DNA from: Bryobacteraceae bacterium
Lineage (GTDB): Bacteria > Acidobacteriota > Terriglobia > Bryobacterales > Bryobacteraceae
Length of the DNA: 57,123 bases
Reading direction: 5' to 3'
NCBI GenBank assembly: GCA_026129905.1
Contig: JAHCHE010000041.1
Coordinates: 1-57,123 of the forward strand
Shown: in pieces, positions 35,799-44,180 of the stretch
Position numbering within the stretch: the stretch's first letter is position 1
Layout: each line of letters opens with the position of its first letter
Translations under genes and position numbers: made by a program
The notes under the pieces: model-generated
Database searches by the model: none
Seen by the model: only the letters and a program-made list of their open reading frames with translations
What the model was told of the DNA's origin: nothing

Positions 35799-36062
35799 CT
35801 ACCTCTGCGCGCCTTCTCGATGCATTGCAGGCTTCCCGGTCTTCGTGGGCGGGCTCCGGAAGCCGTTTGGCGGACGAGGGACGTCTTCGCCGCTCTCAAT
35901 CATGTCAGCCAGTACCTGAAGGGCTATCGATTTGACTTTTCGGATCGCCTCCTCCTCGCTGACGCCGTACGCCATCACGCCAGGAAGGTCCGGAACAGAA
36001 GCCAATATCCGGCCGTCACTTTCCCGGTCGATTTCGACACGGATCGGTTGAATCTCGACCAT
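35799..36062 (-). CDS. HicB-like antitoxin (orphan)
   Basis: An 87-residue HicB-type half-barrel: VEIDRESDGRILASVPDLPGVMAYGVSEEEAIRKVKSIALQVLADMIESG matches the YxV--PD-PG-(V/A)--G-(S/T)-EEA pattern. ATG 36062 begins the domain; upstream in-frame sequence is not conserved-looking. The C-terminal ~25 residues are short for a DNA-binding tail. No HicA toxin is found beside it on this strand. It is divergent from a second HicB at 36206, across a palindrome at 36133. Confidence 0.75.
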   Translation of the reverse strand: MVEIQPIRVEIDRESDGRILASVPDLPGVMAYGVSEEEAIRKVKSIALQVLADMIESGEDVPRPPNGFRSPPTKTGKPAMHREGAQR

Positions 36063-36132
36063 AGTCGCTTCTATTCTATCCAAAGGGCAGGGGCCTCCAA
36101 AGGTGGTCCGCATCTTCGGCGATCTTTGGAGC

Positions 36133-36149
36133 GCCAGGCTAAGCCTGGC
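36133..36149. promoter_or_regulatory. Palindromic site between divergent hicB genes
   Basis: GCCAGGCT-A-AGCCTGGC, two perfect 8-base arms around one base, lies between the divergent HicB-like genes at 36062 and 36206. The position fits an operator for antitoxin autoregulation. Confidence 0.4.
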
Positions 36150-36205
36150 TGATGTCCGATCATGGTTGCCTTGCGCCAACGGACGCCTGTGAAAAAATTA
36201 GAATC

Positions 36206-36412
36206 ATGAAGCGATCCTTTGCTGCGACCGTTTGGCGGGAGGGCAATTGGTACGTCTCGCAGTGCCTGGAACTCGATATTGCCAGCCAGGGTGAGAGCGA
36301 ACAAGAGGCGCTGGCCAATCTGAAGGAAGCGCTGGAACTCCATTTCGAACCCCCGCACGCTACGCGAATGCCGGAAGTTCGCATGATCGAGGTCGAGGTT
36401 GGCGCGGCTTAA
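36206..36412 (+). CDS. HicB-like antitoxin
   Basis: A 68-residue single-domain HicB: MKRSFAATVWREGNWYVSQCLELDIASQGESEQEALANLKEALELHFE is the complete HicB fold with the CLELDIASQG-S--EA core. ATG 36206 has no strong ribosome site. The stop overlaps the start of the HicA-like remnant (TTG 36399) by 14 bases, the usual hicBA arrangement in this subfamily. The toxin is broken, so this antitoxin may be a survivor. Confidence 0.75.
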   Translation: MKRSFAATVWREGNWYVSQCLELDIASQGESEQEALANLKEALELHFEPPHATRMPEVRMIEVEVGAA

Positions 36413-36520
36413 CCCGCTGCCTTTCAGAGAAATCAAACGCAGGCTTGAGGCTGCTGGTTTCGTCGAAGCAAGCCAGAAGGGGAGCCACGTCAAGTTCGTA
36501 CGGCGCACCGGCGACTTGTC
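36399..36520 (+). pseudogene. Truncated HicA toxin
   Basis: The first ~40 residues are a clean HicA N-terminus: LPFREIKRRLEAAGFVEASQ, then KGSHVKFVRRTGD with the catalytic-region GSH. After about 36520 the HicA sequence (the ...IPRH-E---GTLR-ILRQ half) is missing, replaced by unrelated sequence. Start TTG 36399 has GAGG upstream. HicA is an RNase that needs the whole dsRBD-like fold, so this copy should be inactive. Confidence 0.75.
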
Positions 36521-36680
36521 AGGCCGTGTTGGCGGGACTGGGAGCCCCGCTCAGCCTGAGAAGCTGCCCCACCCGCATTGTCAAGTGTTGCGCCGACGTG
36601 ACGTCGTGGGGTTCGGTCTTTGCCGACAGGAGGCCCGGCGCGATCAGGACCGTGAGAAGGTAAAATGCGTCGCTGCTCAT
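36519..36680 (-). CDS. Short membrane-segment ORF, possibly truncated
   Basis: A 53-residue frame that starts one base after the stop of the DUF4386-like gene (TAG-A-ATG). Its first 20 residues (MSSDAFYLLTVLIAPGLLSA) look like one membrane helix; the rest is featureless and ends near the HicA truncation point. It may be the stump of a larger membrane gene cut at the same junction. Weak call. Confidence 0.3.
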   Translation of the reverse strand: MSSDAFYLLTVLIAPGLLSAKTEPHDVTSAQHLTMRVGQLLRLSGAPSPANTA

Positions 36681-36681
36681 T

Positions 36682-37386
36682 CTAGAGCGGCATCTCTTTG
36701 CTGTCGCCTCGCAACAGCCGTACGCCAACCAGGAAGAACCAGAGCGTCGCGCCTAATGCGTTCGCCATCACCAGCGGAAAGGAGCCCGTCAACGACAGTA
36801 ATCCGAACACCCCCGTGACTACCCCCGTCCAGGCGCTCGCCTTCCCGAATCTTGCCTTTATCATCGTGATGCTCGCCAGCAGCACGCCCGCCGATGGAAT
36901 CACGATTATGTAAAAGGTCAGCAGCGGCGTCGCGGAAATCGAGGAGGCATATTCCGCCGCGGCCAGGTAGGCGGCCCGATGTACCTCGTCGGCGGCGCTG
37001 GAATAGTTTTGAAAAAGCGCCAGTAGAGAAGCGTAGTGCGTCCAGGTCACGGCCAGATCGAGAATGACAAACAGATGCAGGCAGACTACGGCCGCCAACA
37101 TCGGAGCTCTTCCCACTTTGCCCAAGGCGAGCCACAGCGCCCGGGCAACCGGAAGATAAAGAAGATCGGTAACTACCGAAAGCCAAACGATCACCCACCA
37201 AATCGCCGTTTTGCCCGGCAGGTAGCGGAACCAAGCCTCGCCGGTCGCCGGCGGCGCGCCCACCCATGTGAAGAGTGGAATAATCGTCACGTAGCCCACC
37301 GCCAGCGCGAGCGCCGCGATCCCGCCCCATCGCCGCCACTGCCGTTCCGCTAGAGCAGCCGCATTCGTCGGGCTTACTTCAAGCAT
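36682..37386 (-). CDS. DUF4386-like membrane protein
   Basis: A 234-residue integral membrane protein with about six hydrophobic segments: WGGIAALALAVGYVTIIPLFTWV, IWWVIVWLSVVTDLLYLPVARALW, MLAAVVCLHLFVILDLAVTW, LLTFYIIVIPSAGVLLASI, a VTGVFGLLSLTGSFPLV helix, and LGATLWFFLVGVRLL. This layout fits DUF4386/DUF4345-like proteins of unknown function. Start ATG 37386; a 120-base gap without a gene separates it from the MFS gene. Confidence 0.65.
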   Translation of the reverse strand: MLEVSPTNAAALAERQWRRWGGIAALALAVGYVTIIPLFTWVGAPPATGEAWFRYLPGKTAIWWVIVWLSVVTDLLYLPVARALWLALGKVGRAPMLAAVVCLHLFVILDLAVTWTHYASLLALFQNYSSAADEVHRAAYLAAAEYASSISATPLLTFYIIVIPSAGVLLASITMIKARFGKASAWTGVVTGVFGLLSLTGSFPLVMANALGATLWFFLVGVRLLRGDSKEMPL

Positions 37387-37506
37387 GCTCGTCTTCTCTA
37401 ATATGGAAAGATCCTATCACCTTGTACTGCGTCCCGCGTCGAGACAGGCTGGCGAAGTCCGGTCACCGGCAGGCCCCCAGCCGCGATCGTCGGCGCGATG
37501 AACGCG

Positions 37507-38784
37507 TTAATCTATCGGACCGTAAGGCCCGCGCGCTTCCGGCTGCGAAGCCAGTTGTTTGCTCGCGTCGATGCCCAGCCATAGCAGTGCGCCCGCCGCC
37601 GGCACCAGCGCGACGGGCAGCAGGGCGACGTGGTAGCTGCCGGTGAACTTCACAAGGTAGCCGAACGAGATCGACAGCAGGAACGAGCCCACTTGCGCGG
37701 CGCTGTTCATCGCGGCGGAGACCGCGCCGGCGTGGCGGCCGCCGATGTCCAGGCACACGGCCCAGATGGACGGCTGTTGGAACGTGATACAGGCGTATGA
37801 CAGGCCCAGCAGGCCCAGCGCCGCGTAACCGTGCGGCATTACGATCGCGGCCGCCATCGAGACGGCCGCCGCGCCGAGCCCCATGACGCCCGCGAGACGG
37901 CGGCCCCGGGCGAGCCCCCAGCGGCGCACAAAGGCGTCCCCCGCATAGCCTCCCAGGAAGTTGGCCGCGGCGCCGAGGAGAAACGGCAGCGCGGACAGGC
38001 TAAGCTCGCGTTCGCTGAATCCGCGCGCCTTCGCCAGGTACGTGGGCAGCCACGATATGAAGAAGTACATCGCGTAGCAGTACGTCAGGGCCACCAGCAT
38101 CACCAGGCGCAGGTTCCTGGAACGGACCATCGCGCGCCATGGCAGCCCGGGCGGCGCAGCCTCGACCCCGCCGCCGATTTCCTTCAGTTCCTGTTCCGTG
38201 ATGCCGCTCTTGTCCCTGGGATTGTCGCGATACGACGCGGACCAGATCAGGCTCCACGCGACTCCGGCGCCGGCGAAAGCAAAGAACGCGGCCCTCCAGC
38301 CAAAGCGAACCTGCAACGCGATGACGAGCAACGGGGCGAGCGCGCCGCCCGCCTGGCTGGCCATCCAGACGACGCCAAACGCCCGGCCGCGCTCGGACGC
38401 GGGGAACCACCGCCGGATGCTCGCGGAGATGTTCGGATACGCGCCTGCCTCTCCCGCGCCGAAGCAGAAGCGGGTAACCACCAGGGCGTAGAAATTGGAG
38501 ACCGCTCCGGTGAGGGCGGTGAACGCCGACCACCAGACGACGATGCGGGCGATCACGAGCCGCGGCCCCAGGCGGTCGCCGAGATGGCCCGCCGGAATCT
38601 CGAAGGCGGCGTAAGCCAGCGCGAACGCGCCGACCACCCATCCCCACGCCGCCGGGTCGATGCCAAGCTCCACCTGCATACGAGGGCCCGCCACCGAGAT
38701 CGCGATCCGGTCCAGGTAGGTGACGATCGCCAGCAACGCGAGCAGGACGAGGACCCCGTGACGTTTTCTCGAAACGAGCGGCAT
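37507..38784 (-). CDS. MFS transporter, ACS (anion:cation symporter) type
   Basis: A 425-residue major facilitator with 12 predicted helices. The first helix ends YLDRIAISVAGPRM, and helices 2-3 hold the loop GHLGDRLGPRLVIARIV, the MFS signature. AYPNISASIRRWFPASERGRAFG is typical of ACS-family importers of hexuronates, tartrate or similar organic anions. ATG 38784 is preferred to the GTG 38808, though neither has a strong ribosome site. It is divergent from the adenylation-carrier gene at 38842, and the 57-base gap probably holds both promoters. Confidence 0.85.
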   Translation of the reverse strand: MPLVSRKRHGVLVLLALLAIVTYLDRIAISVAGPRMQVELGIDPAAWGWVVGAFALAYAAFEIPAGHLGDRLGPRLVIARIVVWWSAFTALTGAVSNFYALVVTRFCFGAGEAGAYPNISASIRRWFPASERGRAFGVVWMASQAGGALAPLLVIALQVRFGWRAAFFAFAGAGVAWSLIWSASYRDNPRDKSGITEQELKEIGGGVEAAPPGLPWRAMVRSRNLRLVMLVALTYCYAMYFFISWLPTYLAKARGFSERELSLSALPFLLGAAANFLGGYAGDAFVRRWGLARGRRLAGVMGLGAAAVSMAAAIVMPHGYAALGLLGLSYACITFQQPSIWAVCLDIGGRHAGAVSAAMNSAAQVGSFLLSISFGYLVKFTGSYHVALLPVALVPAAGALLWLGIDASKQLASQPEARGPYGPID

Positions 38785-38841
38785 GGATGGAGTGGAAACG
38801 CGGCCCACCGCCGGACGTACGATTAGACTGTAGCCCGAGAC

Positions 38842-40656
38842 ATGGAGTCAAGGTCCGCCACGCCGACGCGCATTCAACCCGGGCCGGGATTCAGGCCGTT
38901 TTCCAAGCGCGAAATCGAGCAGTCGATCGCGAGCCGATTCGAGCGGCAGGCGAACGAGTTCGGCGGCCGCCTGGCCGTCAAGACGCGCGGCGATGAGCTG
39001 ACGTACCGCGAACTAAACGCCTTCTCCAATCGCGTCGCCCAGACCTTGCTGGAGGCGTGCGGACCCGCCCCACAGGCGGTGGCGCTCCTGTTCGAGCAGG
39101 GCGCCACGCTGATTGCGTCCGTCCTCGGCACGCTGAAAGCCGGCAAGCGCTACGTCGCGCTCGACCCGACTTATCCGCGCGCGGCGATCTCGCGGATGCT
39201 GGCGCACTCGGAGGCCGGGGCGATCCTCGCCGACGGCGCCAACGACGCCCTGGCCCGCGAGCTTGCCGAAGAGCGGCCGGCGATCCGCGTCGAACCTTCA
39301 TGTCAGGACGCGGCCGCCCAAAACCCCGCGCTGGACGTTGAGCCGGATGCGCCGGCCTACCTGTTCTACACGTCCGGCTCGACCGGGCAGCCGAAGGGCG
39401 TCATCGATTCCCACCGCAACGTTCTGCATAATATCCTCCGGTACACGAACACGCTCGGCATCGGGGCGGGCGACCGGCTGACGCTCCTCCAGTCGTGCAG
39501 CTTCAGCGGCTCGGTATCGAGCCTGTTCGCCGCGCTGCTGAACGGCGCCGCGTCCTACCCGCTGGACCCGCGCCTGGAAACGCCGGCCGGGCTGGCGCGG
39601 TGGGTCAACGAGAACCGGCTGACGATGTGGCACTCGACTCCGGCGCTGTTCCGCCATTTGTGCGACTCCGGCGAGGAGTTCCCGTCGCTGCGCGTGGTGC
39701 GGCTGGAAGGGGACAAAGCTTCACGCGCCGACGTCGAGCGCTTCCGGCGGCACTGCTCCCGCGAGTGCCTGCTGGTGAACGGGCTCGGGACCACGGAGAC
39801 GGGAATCGTCCGGCAATACTTCATCGGCCGCGAAACGCCGGTCGAGGACGGCGCGCCGCCCATCGGCTACGCGGTGGAAGACATGGACGTGACGGTGCTC
39901 GACGACGATGGCCGGGAGTTGGAACCGGGCGCCGCCGGCGAAATTGCGGTCACAAGCAGGTATCTCGCGCTCGGCTACTGGAAGCAGCCCGAGTTGACGG
40001 CCGAGCGCTTCCAGGTCTGCGAAGCCGGTCCGCCGGGGCTGCGACGGTACCGGACCGGCGACCTCGGACGCATGCGTCCCGACGGCTGTCTCGGATACCT
40101 GGGCCGGAAGGACTTCCGGGCGAAGATCGCCGGCTACAGCGTGGAAGCCGCCGATATCGAAGCAGCCCTTTGCGCGCAGCCGGAAATTGGGCAAGCGGTG
40201 GTGGCGGCGCGGGAGGACGGGGCGCCGGCTCGCCTGGTCGCCTATCTCGTCGCGAGCGGCCGGGAACGTCCCGCCGTCGAACGCCTGCGCGAGCGCCTGG
40301 CGCGCCAACTGCCCGCCTACATGGTTCCCTCGTCGTTTGTGTTCCTGGACACCCTGCCGCTGGACCGCAACGGCAAGGTGGACCGGCGGAATCTTCCCGT
40401 GCCGGAGCGGCAACGGCCCGCGTTTGACACGCGGTACGAGACGCCCAGCACCGACGTCGAGCGCCGCCTGGCCGCCGCCTGGACCGAAGCTCTCGGCATC
40501 GACGGCATCGGCATCGACGACGATTTCTTCGCGCTCGGCGGGCAGTCGCTCGACGTTATGCGCGTCGCCTCCGAGATCGGGCTGCCGGTATCGGCGTTCT
40601 TCGAGACGCCCACCATCCGCGGACTCGCCGCACGGATGGACCGCCGGCTTGCGTGA
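38842..40656 (+). CDS. NRPS-like adenylation-carrier (A-PCP) didomain protein
   Basis: A 604-residue protein. The adenylation domain spans ~20-505: core A3 YLFYTSGSTGQPKGVIDSH, A5 LLVNGLGTTETG, A7 RRYRTGDLGRM, A8 GYLGRKDFRAKIAGYSVEAADIE, and A10 PLDRNGKVDRRNLP. A carrier domain follows (~525-600) with the phosphopantetheine serine in FFALGGQSLDVMRV. There is no condensation, reductase or thioesterase domain, and no other biosynthetic gene is adjacent. It activates an amino or carboxylic acid and holds it as a thioester for an unknown partner. ATG 38842 opens a conserved length. Confidence 0.9.
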   Translation: MESRSATPTRIQPGPGFRPFSKREIEQSIASRFERQANEFGGRLAVKTRGDELTYRELNAFSNRVAQTLLEACGPAPQAVALLFEQGATLIASVLGTLKAGKRYVALDPTYPRAAISRMLAHSEAGAILADGANDALARELAEERPAIRVEPSCQDAAAQNPALDVEPDAPAYLFYTSGSTGQPKGVIDSHRNVLHNILRYTNTLGIGAGDRLTLLQSCSFSGSVSSLFAALLNGAASYPLDPRLETPAGLARWVNENRLTMWHSTPALFRHLCDSGEEFPSLRVVRLEGDKASRADVERFRRHCSRECLLVNGLGTTETGIVRQYFIGRETPVEDGAPPIGYAVEDMDVTVLDDDGRELEPGAAGEIAVTSRYLALGYWKQPELTAERFQVCEAGPPGLRRYRTGDLGRMRPDGCLGYLGRKDFRAKIAGYSVEAADIEAALCAQPEIGQAVVAAREDGAPARLVAYLVASGRERPAVERLRERLARQLPAYMVPSSFVFLDTLPLDRNGKVDRRNLPVPERQRPAFDTRYETPSTDVERRLAAAWTEALGIDGIGIDDDFFALGGQSLDVMRVASEIGLPVSAFFETPTIRGLAARMDRRLA

Positions 40657-40659
40657 TCG

Positions 40660-42333
40660 TCAGGGCGACGCCTCGGCCGGCTCTTCGAGGACGAGGATCT
40701 GGTCGGCCTTTACGTCCGTCAGGCGCTGGGTCGCGCCGCTGGGCCAGCGGATTTCGATCTCGGCGATGCTCTCTTCCGGTCCGAGACCGAAATGGACGCG
40801 CCGGTCGCTCGACGACATGAAGCCGACGCTGGCCGTCACGTGGTTGTACAACGAGCGCCCGGACGAGGTGGTCAGCTTGATCTTCGCGCCGACGGCGTCG
40901 CGGTTCGAGCGGCGGCCGCGCGCGTCGATCAGCAGCCAGTGGCTCCCGTTGTCCGCGGAGTTGATCAGAATCCGCGGGCGTTCGTTCAGCGACGTGACGA
41001 CAATGTCCAGAAAGCCGTCGTTGTTGAGGTCGCCGAAGGCGGAGCCCCGCTGAAACCCGACGCGCAGGAAATCCGCGCCCATCTCGTCGGAAACGTCCAC
41101 AAAGCTCTTGCCTTCGATGTTCTCGAACATCGTGTCGTGCTGCGCGGCGTTCGCCGCGATGTAGTCCACGTCGCCGTTGGACGAGTAAATGTCCTTCCAG
41201 CCGTCGTTGTTGTAGTCGATAAAGCCGTTGCTCCAGCCGGAGCGGTGCTCGGTGAGCTGGACCAGCTTCGCCGCCGGCGTGACGTAGCGAAACAGCTTGC
41301 CCTTCTGGTTGCGGAACAACGCCCACGTCTGGCGCATCAGGTTGTTGTAGAACACGTCCACCCAGCCGTCGTTGTCGTAATCCTTCACGTCGCAGCCCAT
41401 CGCCGAGACGGTGAGCCCTTCGTCGTTGTACGCGACCCCATACATCAGGCCGACCTCGCGGAACGTGCTGTTGCCCTGGTTCAGGTACAGGAAATTCGGT
41501 TCGGTGTCGTTGGCGACGAAGACGTCCGTCCAGCCGTCGTCGTTGAAGTCGGCGATGCCGATGCCCATTCCCTTGCCCAGCGCCTTGGCAAAGCCCGATT
41601 TCTCGGTCACATCTTCGAACTTCCCTCCGCCGAGGTTGCGGTACAGCCGGTGAGGCACCGGCGGATAGGTCTTGGGATGACAGTACAATTGCTGGCCGGT
41701 TTCCAGCACGCAAGGCCGGTCGATCGCCGGGGTCCACAGCGTGTAGTTGGACAGGACCAGGTCCAGGCGGCCGTCGTTGTCGTAGTCGAACCAGGCGCCC
41801 TGGACGCTCAGCGTGTTCGCCGGCTTCACGTCCAGCCCCGAGCCGGCGGTGACGTCGGTGAACGTGCCGTCGCCGTTGTTGTGGTAGAGCGCGTTGCGGC
41901 CGGTGTTGGCGATGAACAGGTCGGCGAACCCGTCATTGTCGTAGTCGCCGGCCGCCACGCCGTAGCCGAAGTCGAGGTCCGCGCCGGCGACGCCCGCCTT
42001 CTGCGTGACGTCTTCAAACGTCCCGTCGCCTTTGTTGCGGAGCAGGCAGTTATAGAAGCTGGGGTCGGGACGGTTCAACTCCGGGAACTTCGCGCCGTTG
42101 GTGAAAAAGATATCCATGTGGCCGTCGTTGTCGTAGTCGAAAATGGCCACCCCGCCGCACATCGGCTGCTGGAAGTACTTCCTTCCCGTGTAGTTGTTAT
42201 TCGAGACGTACGAGAACTTCGAGCGCGGCGCGATATCGGTGAAATGAGGCCGCTTCGGCGCCGCTCCGGAGGCCGGCCCGACCCAGACCAGGAGCAGCGC
42301 GCCGGCGACGGCGGCCTTGAGCGACACTGGCAC
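40660..42333 (-). CDS. CRTAC1-like secreted protein (FG-GAP repeats plus ASPIC/UnbV)
   Basis: A 557-residue exported protein. After a signal peptide (LKAAVAGALLLVWVGPASGAA) it has at least six FG-GAP/VCBS calcium-binding repeats of the form DYDNDG-(M/F/W)D(I/L/V), spaced ~50-60 residues apart, and a C-terminal ASPIC/UnbV domain (GAKIKLTTSSGRSLYN, HFGLGPEESIAEIEIRWPSG). These form a seven-bladed propeller on the cell surface; UnbV-type proteins are common in acidobacteria but of uncertain function. The start is a GTG. It is convergent with the A-PCP gene, 3 bases apart. Confidence 0.9.
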   Translation of the reverse strand: MPVSLKAAVAGALLLVWVGPASGAAPKRPHFTDIAPRSKFSYVSNNNYTGRKYFQQPMCGGVAIFDYDNDGHMDIFFTNGAKFPELNRPDPSFYNCLLRNKGDGTFEDVTQKAGVAGADLDFGYGVAAGDYDNDGFADLFIANTGRNALYHNNGDGTFTDVTAGSGLDVKPANTLSVQGAWFDYDNDGRLDLVLSNYTLWTPAIDRPCVLETGQQLYCHPKTYPPVPHRLYRNLGGGKFEDVTEKSGFAKALGKGMGIGIADFNDDGWTDVFVANDTEPNFLYLNQGNSTFREVGLMYGVAYNDEGLTVSAMGCDVKDYDNDGWVDVFYNNLMRQTWALFRNQKGKLFRYVTPAAKLVQLTEHRSGWSNGFIDYNNDGWKDIYSSNGDVDYIAANAAQHDTMFENIEGKSFVDVSDEMGADFLRVGFQRGSAFGDLNNDGFLDIVVTSLNERPRILINSADNGSHWLLIDARGRRSNRDAVGAKIKLTTSSGRSLYNHVTASVGFMSSSDRRVHFGLGPEESIAEIEIRWPSGATQRLTDVKADQILVLEEPAEASP

Positions 42334-42342
42334 TTACCGCCA

Positions 42343-43470
42343 TTATGCCGAAGGGCGGACGCCCCTCGCGCCGGCGCAGACCCGCAGCGCATCCCAGTAC
42401 AGGTCCGCGCACCGGCCGGCGTCGTGCTCGGCGGCGATGTGCGAAGCGGCGAGACGCCCGATGTCCGCCCGCGCCCAAGCGGAGCCGACAAGCCATGCCA
42501 TCGCCTCCTCCAGCATCGCCTGTTCCGCGACGCCCGCGTCGATCCGGACGCAAGCGGCCTCCGGAAACCGCGCCGTTTCGTCCCCGGCGGTGAGAATCGC
42601 GGGTTTGCCGATGCCCATCAAACGGATCGCGATGCCGGAGGACTCGCCCGCGGACGGATAGCGAAGATTGATGCACACGTCCACCGCCGATGCGTATGCC
42701 CAAAACGCCCTTTCCGGCGCGTAGCCGGTCGCTACCACCGCGGGCCGCCGCAGCCACGGCGCGACGGCGCGCTCGAGATCGGACGAGGCAAAGGCGCCGG
42801 CAAGCAGCAGGCTGACGTTCTTACCCGCGCCACGCAGCCGCTCGATCGCGCGCAGAATCGACGGCAAGCGCTTCGATTCGCGCAGGTGCCCGAAGACGCC
42901 GAACAGTACGGCGCCCCCCGGCAGCCCGAGCCCCGCCCTCAGCCGGATCACTGCGTAGGGCGCCGGCAAGCGGGGCGGTTGAAACAGGTGCGGAATCTCA
43001 AAGACCCGCGCGCCCGGAGCGTGTTCGCGGACAGCCGCCGTCGCTGCCGGGTTGTGCGTCACCACGCCGAGCGACCTTTCCGCGATCCGGCGAAGCATCC
43101 GGTACCGGAAGTAGCGCGGGTCCTGCGCCGACCGCGCCCGGTTGCGCCAAAGGCCATGCGCCAGTTCCCCGCCCCACTCCCCGTAGTTGTAGACGAACTC
43201 GTCTATGTACGCGGCCTCATCCAGGCTCCCGAGGAAGAAGTGGTGCAGCAGCGCGTCGTGCAACACCACCAGGCCGGGCCGCTCCAATGCCCGAAAATAG
43301 ATCGGCCGGTGAAGCTGGTTGTTCCCCAGGTGATAGAGTTCGACGTCCGCCGCCCGGCGGGAATTCACCAACACCTCGCCGCGCCGGCGCAGCAGGGCGA
43401 GCAGGGCGGCAGCATAGTCGGCCACGCCGCTTCGCGCGGGAGGCAGGGGCGCGTGGAATCCGATTCTCAA
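42343..43470 (-). CDS. Glycosyltransferase, family 4-type
   Basis: A 375-residue GT-B glycosyltransferase: RIGFHAPLPPARSGVADYAAALL opens the fold, VLFGVFGHLRESKRLPSILRAIERL is the donor-domain start, and NLRYPSAGESSGIAIRLMGIGKPAILT holds the E-x7-E nucleotide-sugar motif region. The start is set at TTG 43470 because it overlaps the stop of yggS (TTGA) and begins the conserved R-I-G-F strand; the longer frame would overlap that gene. It transfers a sugar to an unknown acceptor. The CRTAC1-like gene lies 9 bases downstream. Confidence 0.85.
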   Translation of the reverse strand: MRIGFHAPLPPARSGVADYAAALLALLRRRGEVLVNSRRAADVELYHLGNNQLHRPIYFRALERPGLVVLHDALLHHFFLGSLDEAAYIDEFVYNYGEWGGELAHGLWRNRARSAQDPRYFRYRMLRRIAERSLGVVTHNPAATAAVREHAPGARVFEIPHLFQPPRLPAPYAVIRLRAGLGLPGGAVLFGVFGHLRESKRLPSILRAIERLRGAGKNVSLLLAGAFASSDLERAVAPWLRRPAVVATGYAPERAFWAYASAVDVCINLRYPSAGESSGIAIRLMGIGKPAILTAGDETARFPEAACVRIDAGVAEQAMLEEAMAWLVGSAWARADIGRLAASHIAAEHDAGRCADLYWDALRVCAGARGVRPSA

Positions 43471-44135
43471 CGCCGTCTCGAGCCGAACAGGGCGGTCCCT
43501 ACCCGGATGTGCGTGGCGCCCTCCTCGATGGCCACGTCGAAGTCGTTCGACATGCCCATCGACAGGCCCTGAAGCGAGTATCTTGCCGCCAGTTCGCGCA
43601 GCCTCGCGAAGTACGGCCGGGCGGACTCGGCGTCTTCGGACCACGGCGGCATCGTCATCAGGCCGGTGAGACGGAGGCGGTCGCACGCGCGGACGGCTTC
43701 CACGAGCGCCGGCAACTCGTCAGGCAGCGCCCCGGACTTGGATTCCTCCTCCGAAAGCCGAACCTCGATCATCACGTCGAGCGGCCGCCCCTGGTCGTTC
43801 AAACGTCTCGCCAGCTTCGGCGTGTCCACGGTCTGAACCGAGTGGAACAACTCGGCCGCGCGGCGCGCTTTGTTCGATTGCAGGTGTCCGATCAGGTGGA
43901 ACCGGGCGTCGGGGAGCGAGGCAACGTCGGGGTACTTGGCCTCGAACTCCTGCACGTAGTTCTCGCCGAAATCCCGAAGGCCCGCTTCATATCCTTCAAG
44001 AATCGCCGAGGCGGGGAAGACTTTGGTGACGGCAATCAGCGTGATCTCGTCGCGGCGCCGCCCCGAAGCCGCCAGGGCTGTCGCGATGCGCTCCTCGACC
44101 GCGGCGAGGCTGTCGGCTAGGGAACTGGCCACCAC
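43467..44135 (-). CDS. yggS: YggS-family PLP homeostasis protein (PLPBP)
   Basis: A 222-residue fold-type III barrel: LIAVTKVFPASAI carries the PLP-binding Lys, FGENYVQEFEAK, FHLIGHLQSNKARRA, and MIEVRLSEEESKSGAL follow, ending in LSMGMSNDFDVAIEEGATHIRVGTALFG, the PLP phosphate loop. YggS proteins bind pyridoxal phosphate and balance its pool rather than catalyse. The start is GTG 44135. The stop overlaps the start of the glycosyltransferase, giving translational coupling. Confidence 0.95.
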   Translation of the reverse strand: MVASSLADSLAAVEERIATALAASGRRRDEITLIAVTKVFPASAILEGYEAGLRDFGENYVQEFEAKYPDVASLPDARFHLIGHLQSNKARRAAELFHSVQTVDTPKLARRLNDQGRPLDVMIEVRLSEEESKSGALPDELPALVEAVRACDRLRLTGLMTMPPWSEDAESARPYFARLRELAARYSLQGLSMGMSNDFDVAIEEGATHIRVGTALFGSRRR

Positions 44136-44180
44136 CAGAACATTGTCGCGCGAGCCGCCTCTTCGCGCGCGGCCCGCCGC

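Noticed and set aside
36600-36660. Similarity of the short minus frame to the start of the GntP gene (GCCGACAGGAGGCCCG block at 33424 and 36625)
   Set aside because: Identity fades after about 25 bases; best explained by shared hydrophobic codon runs, though a tiny duplication cannot be excluded.
40792-43572. 926-codon plus-strand frame
   Set aside because: Opposite the CRTAC1-like and glycosyltransferase genes; its composition mirrors the DYDNDG repeats read in antisense.
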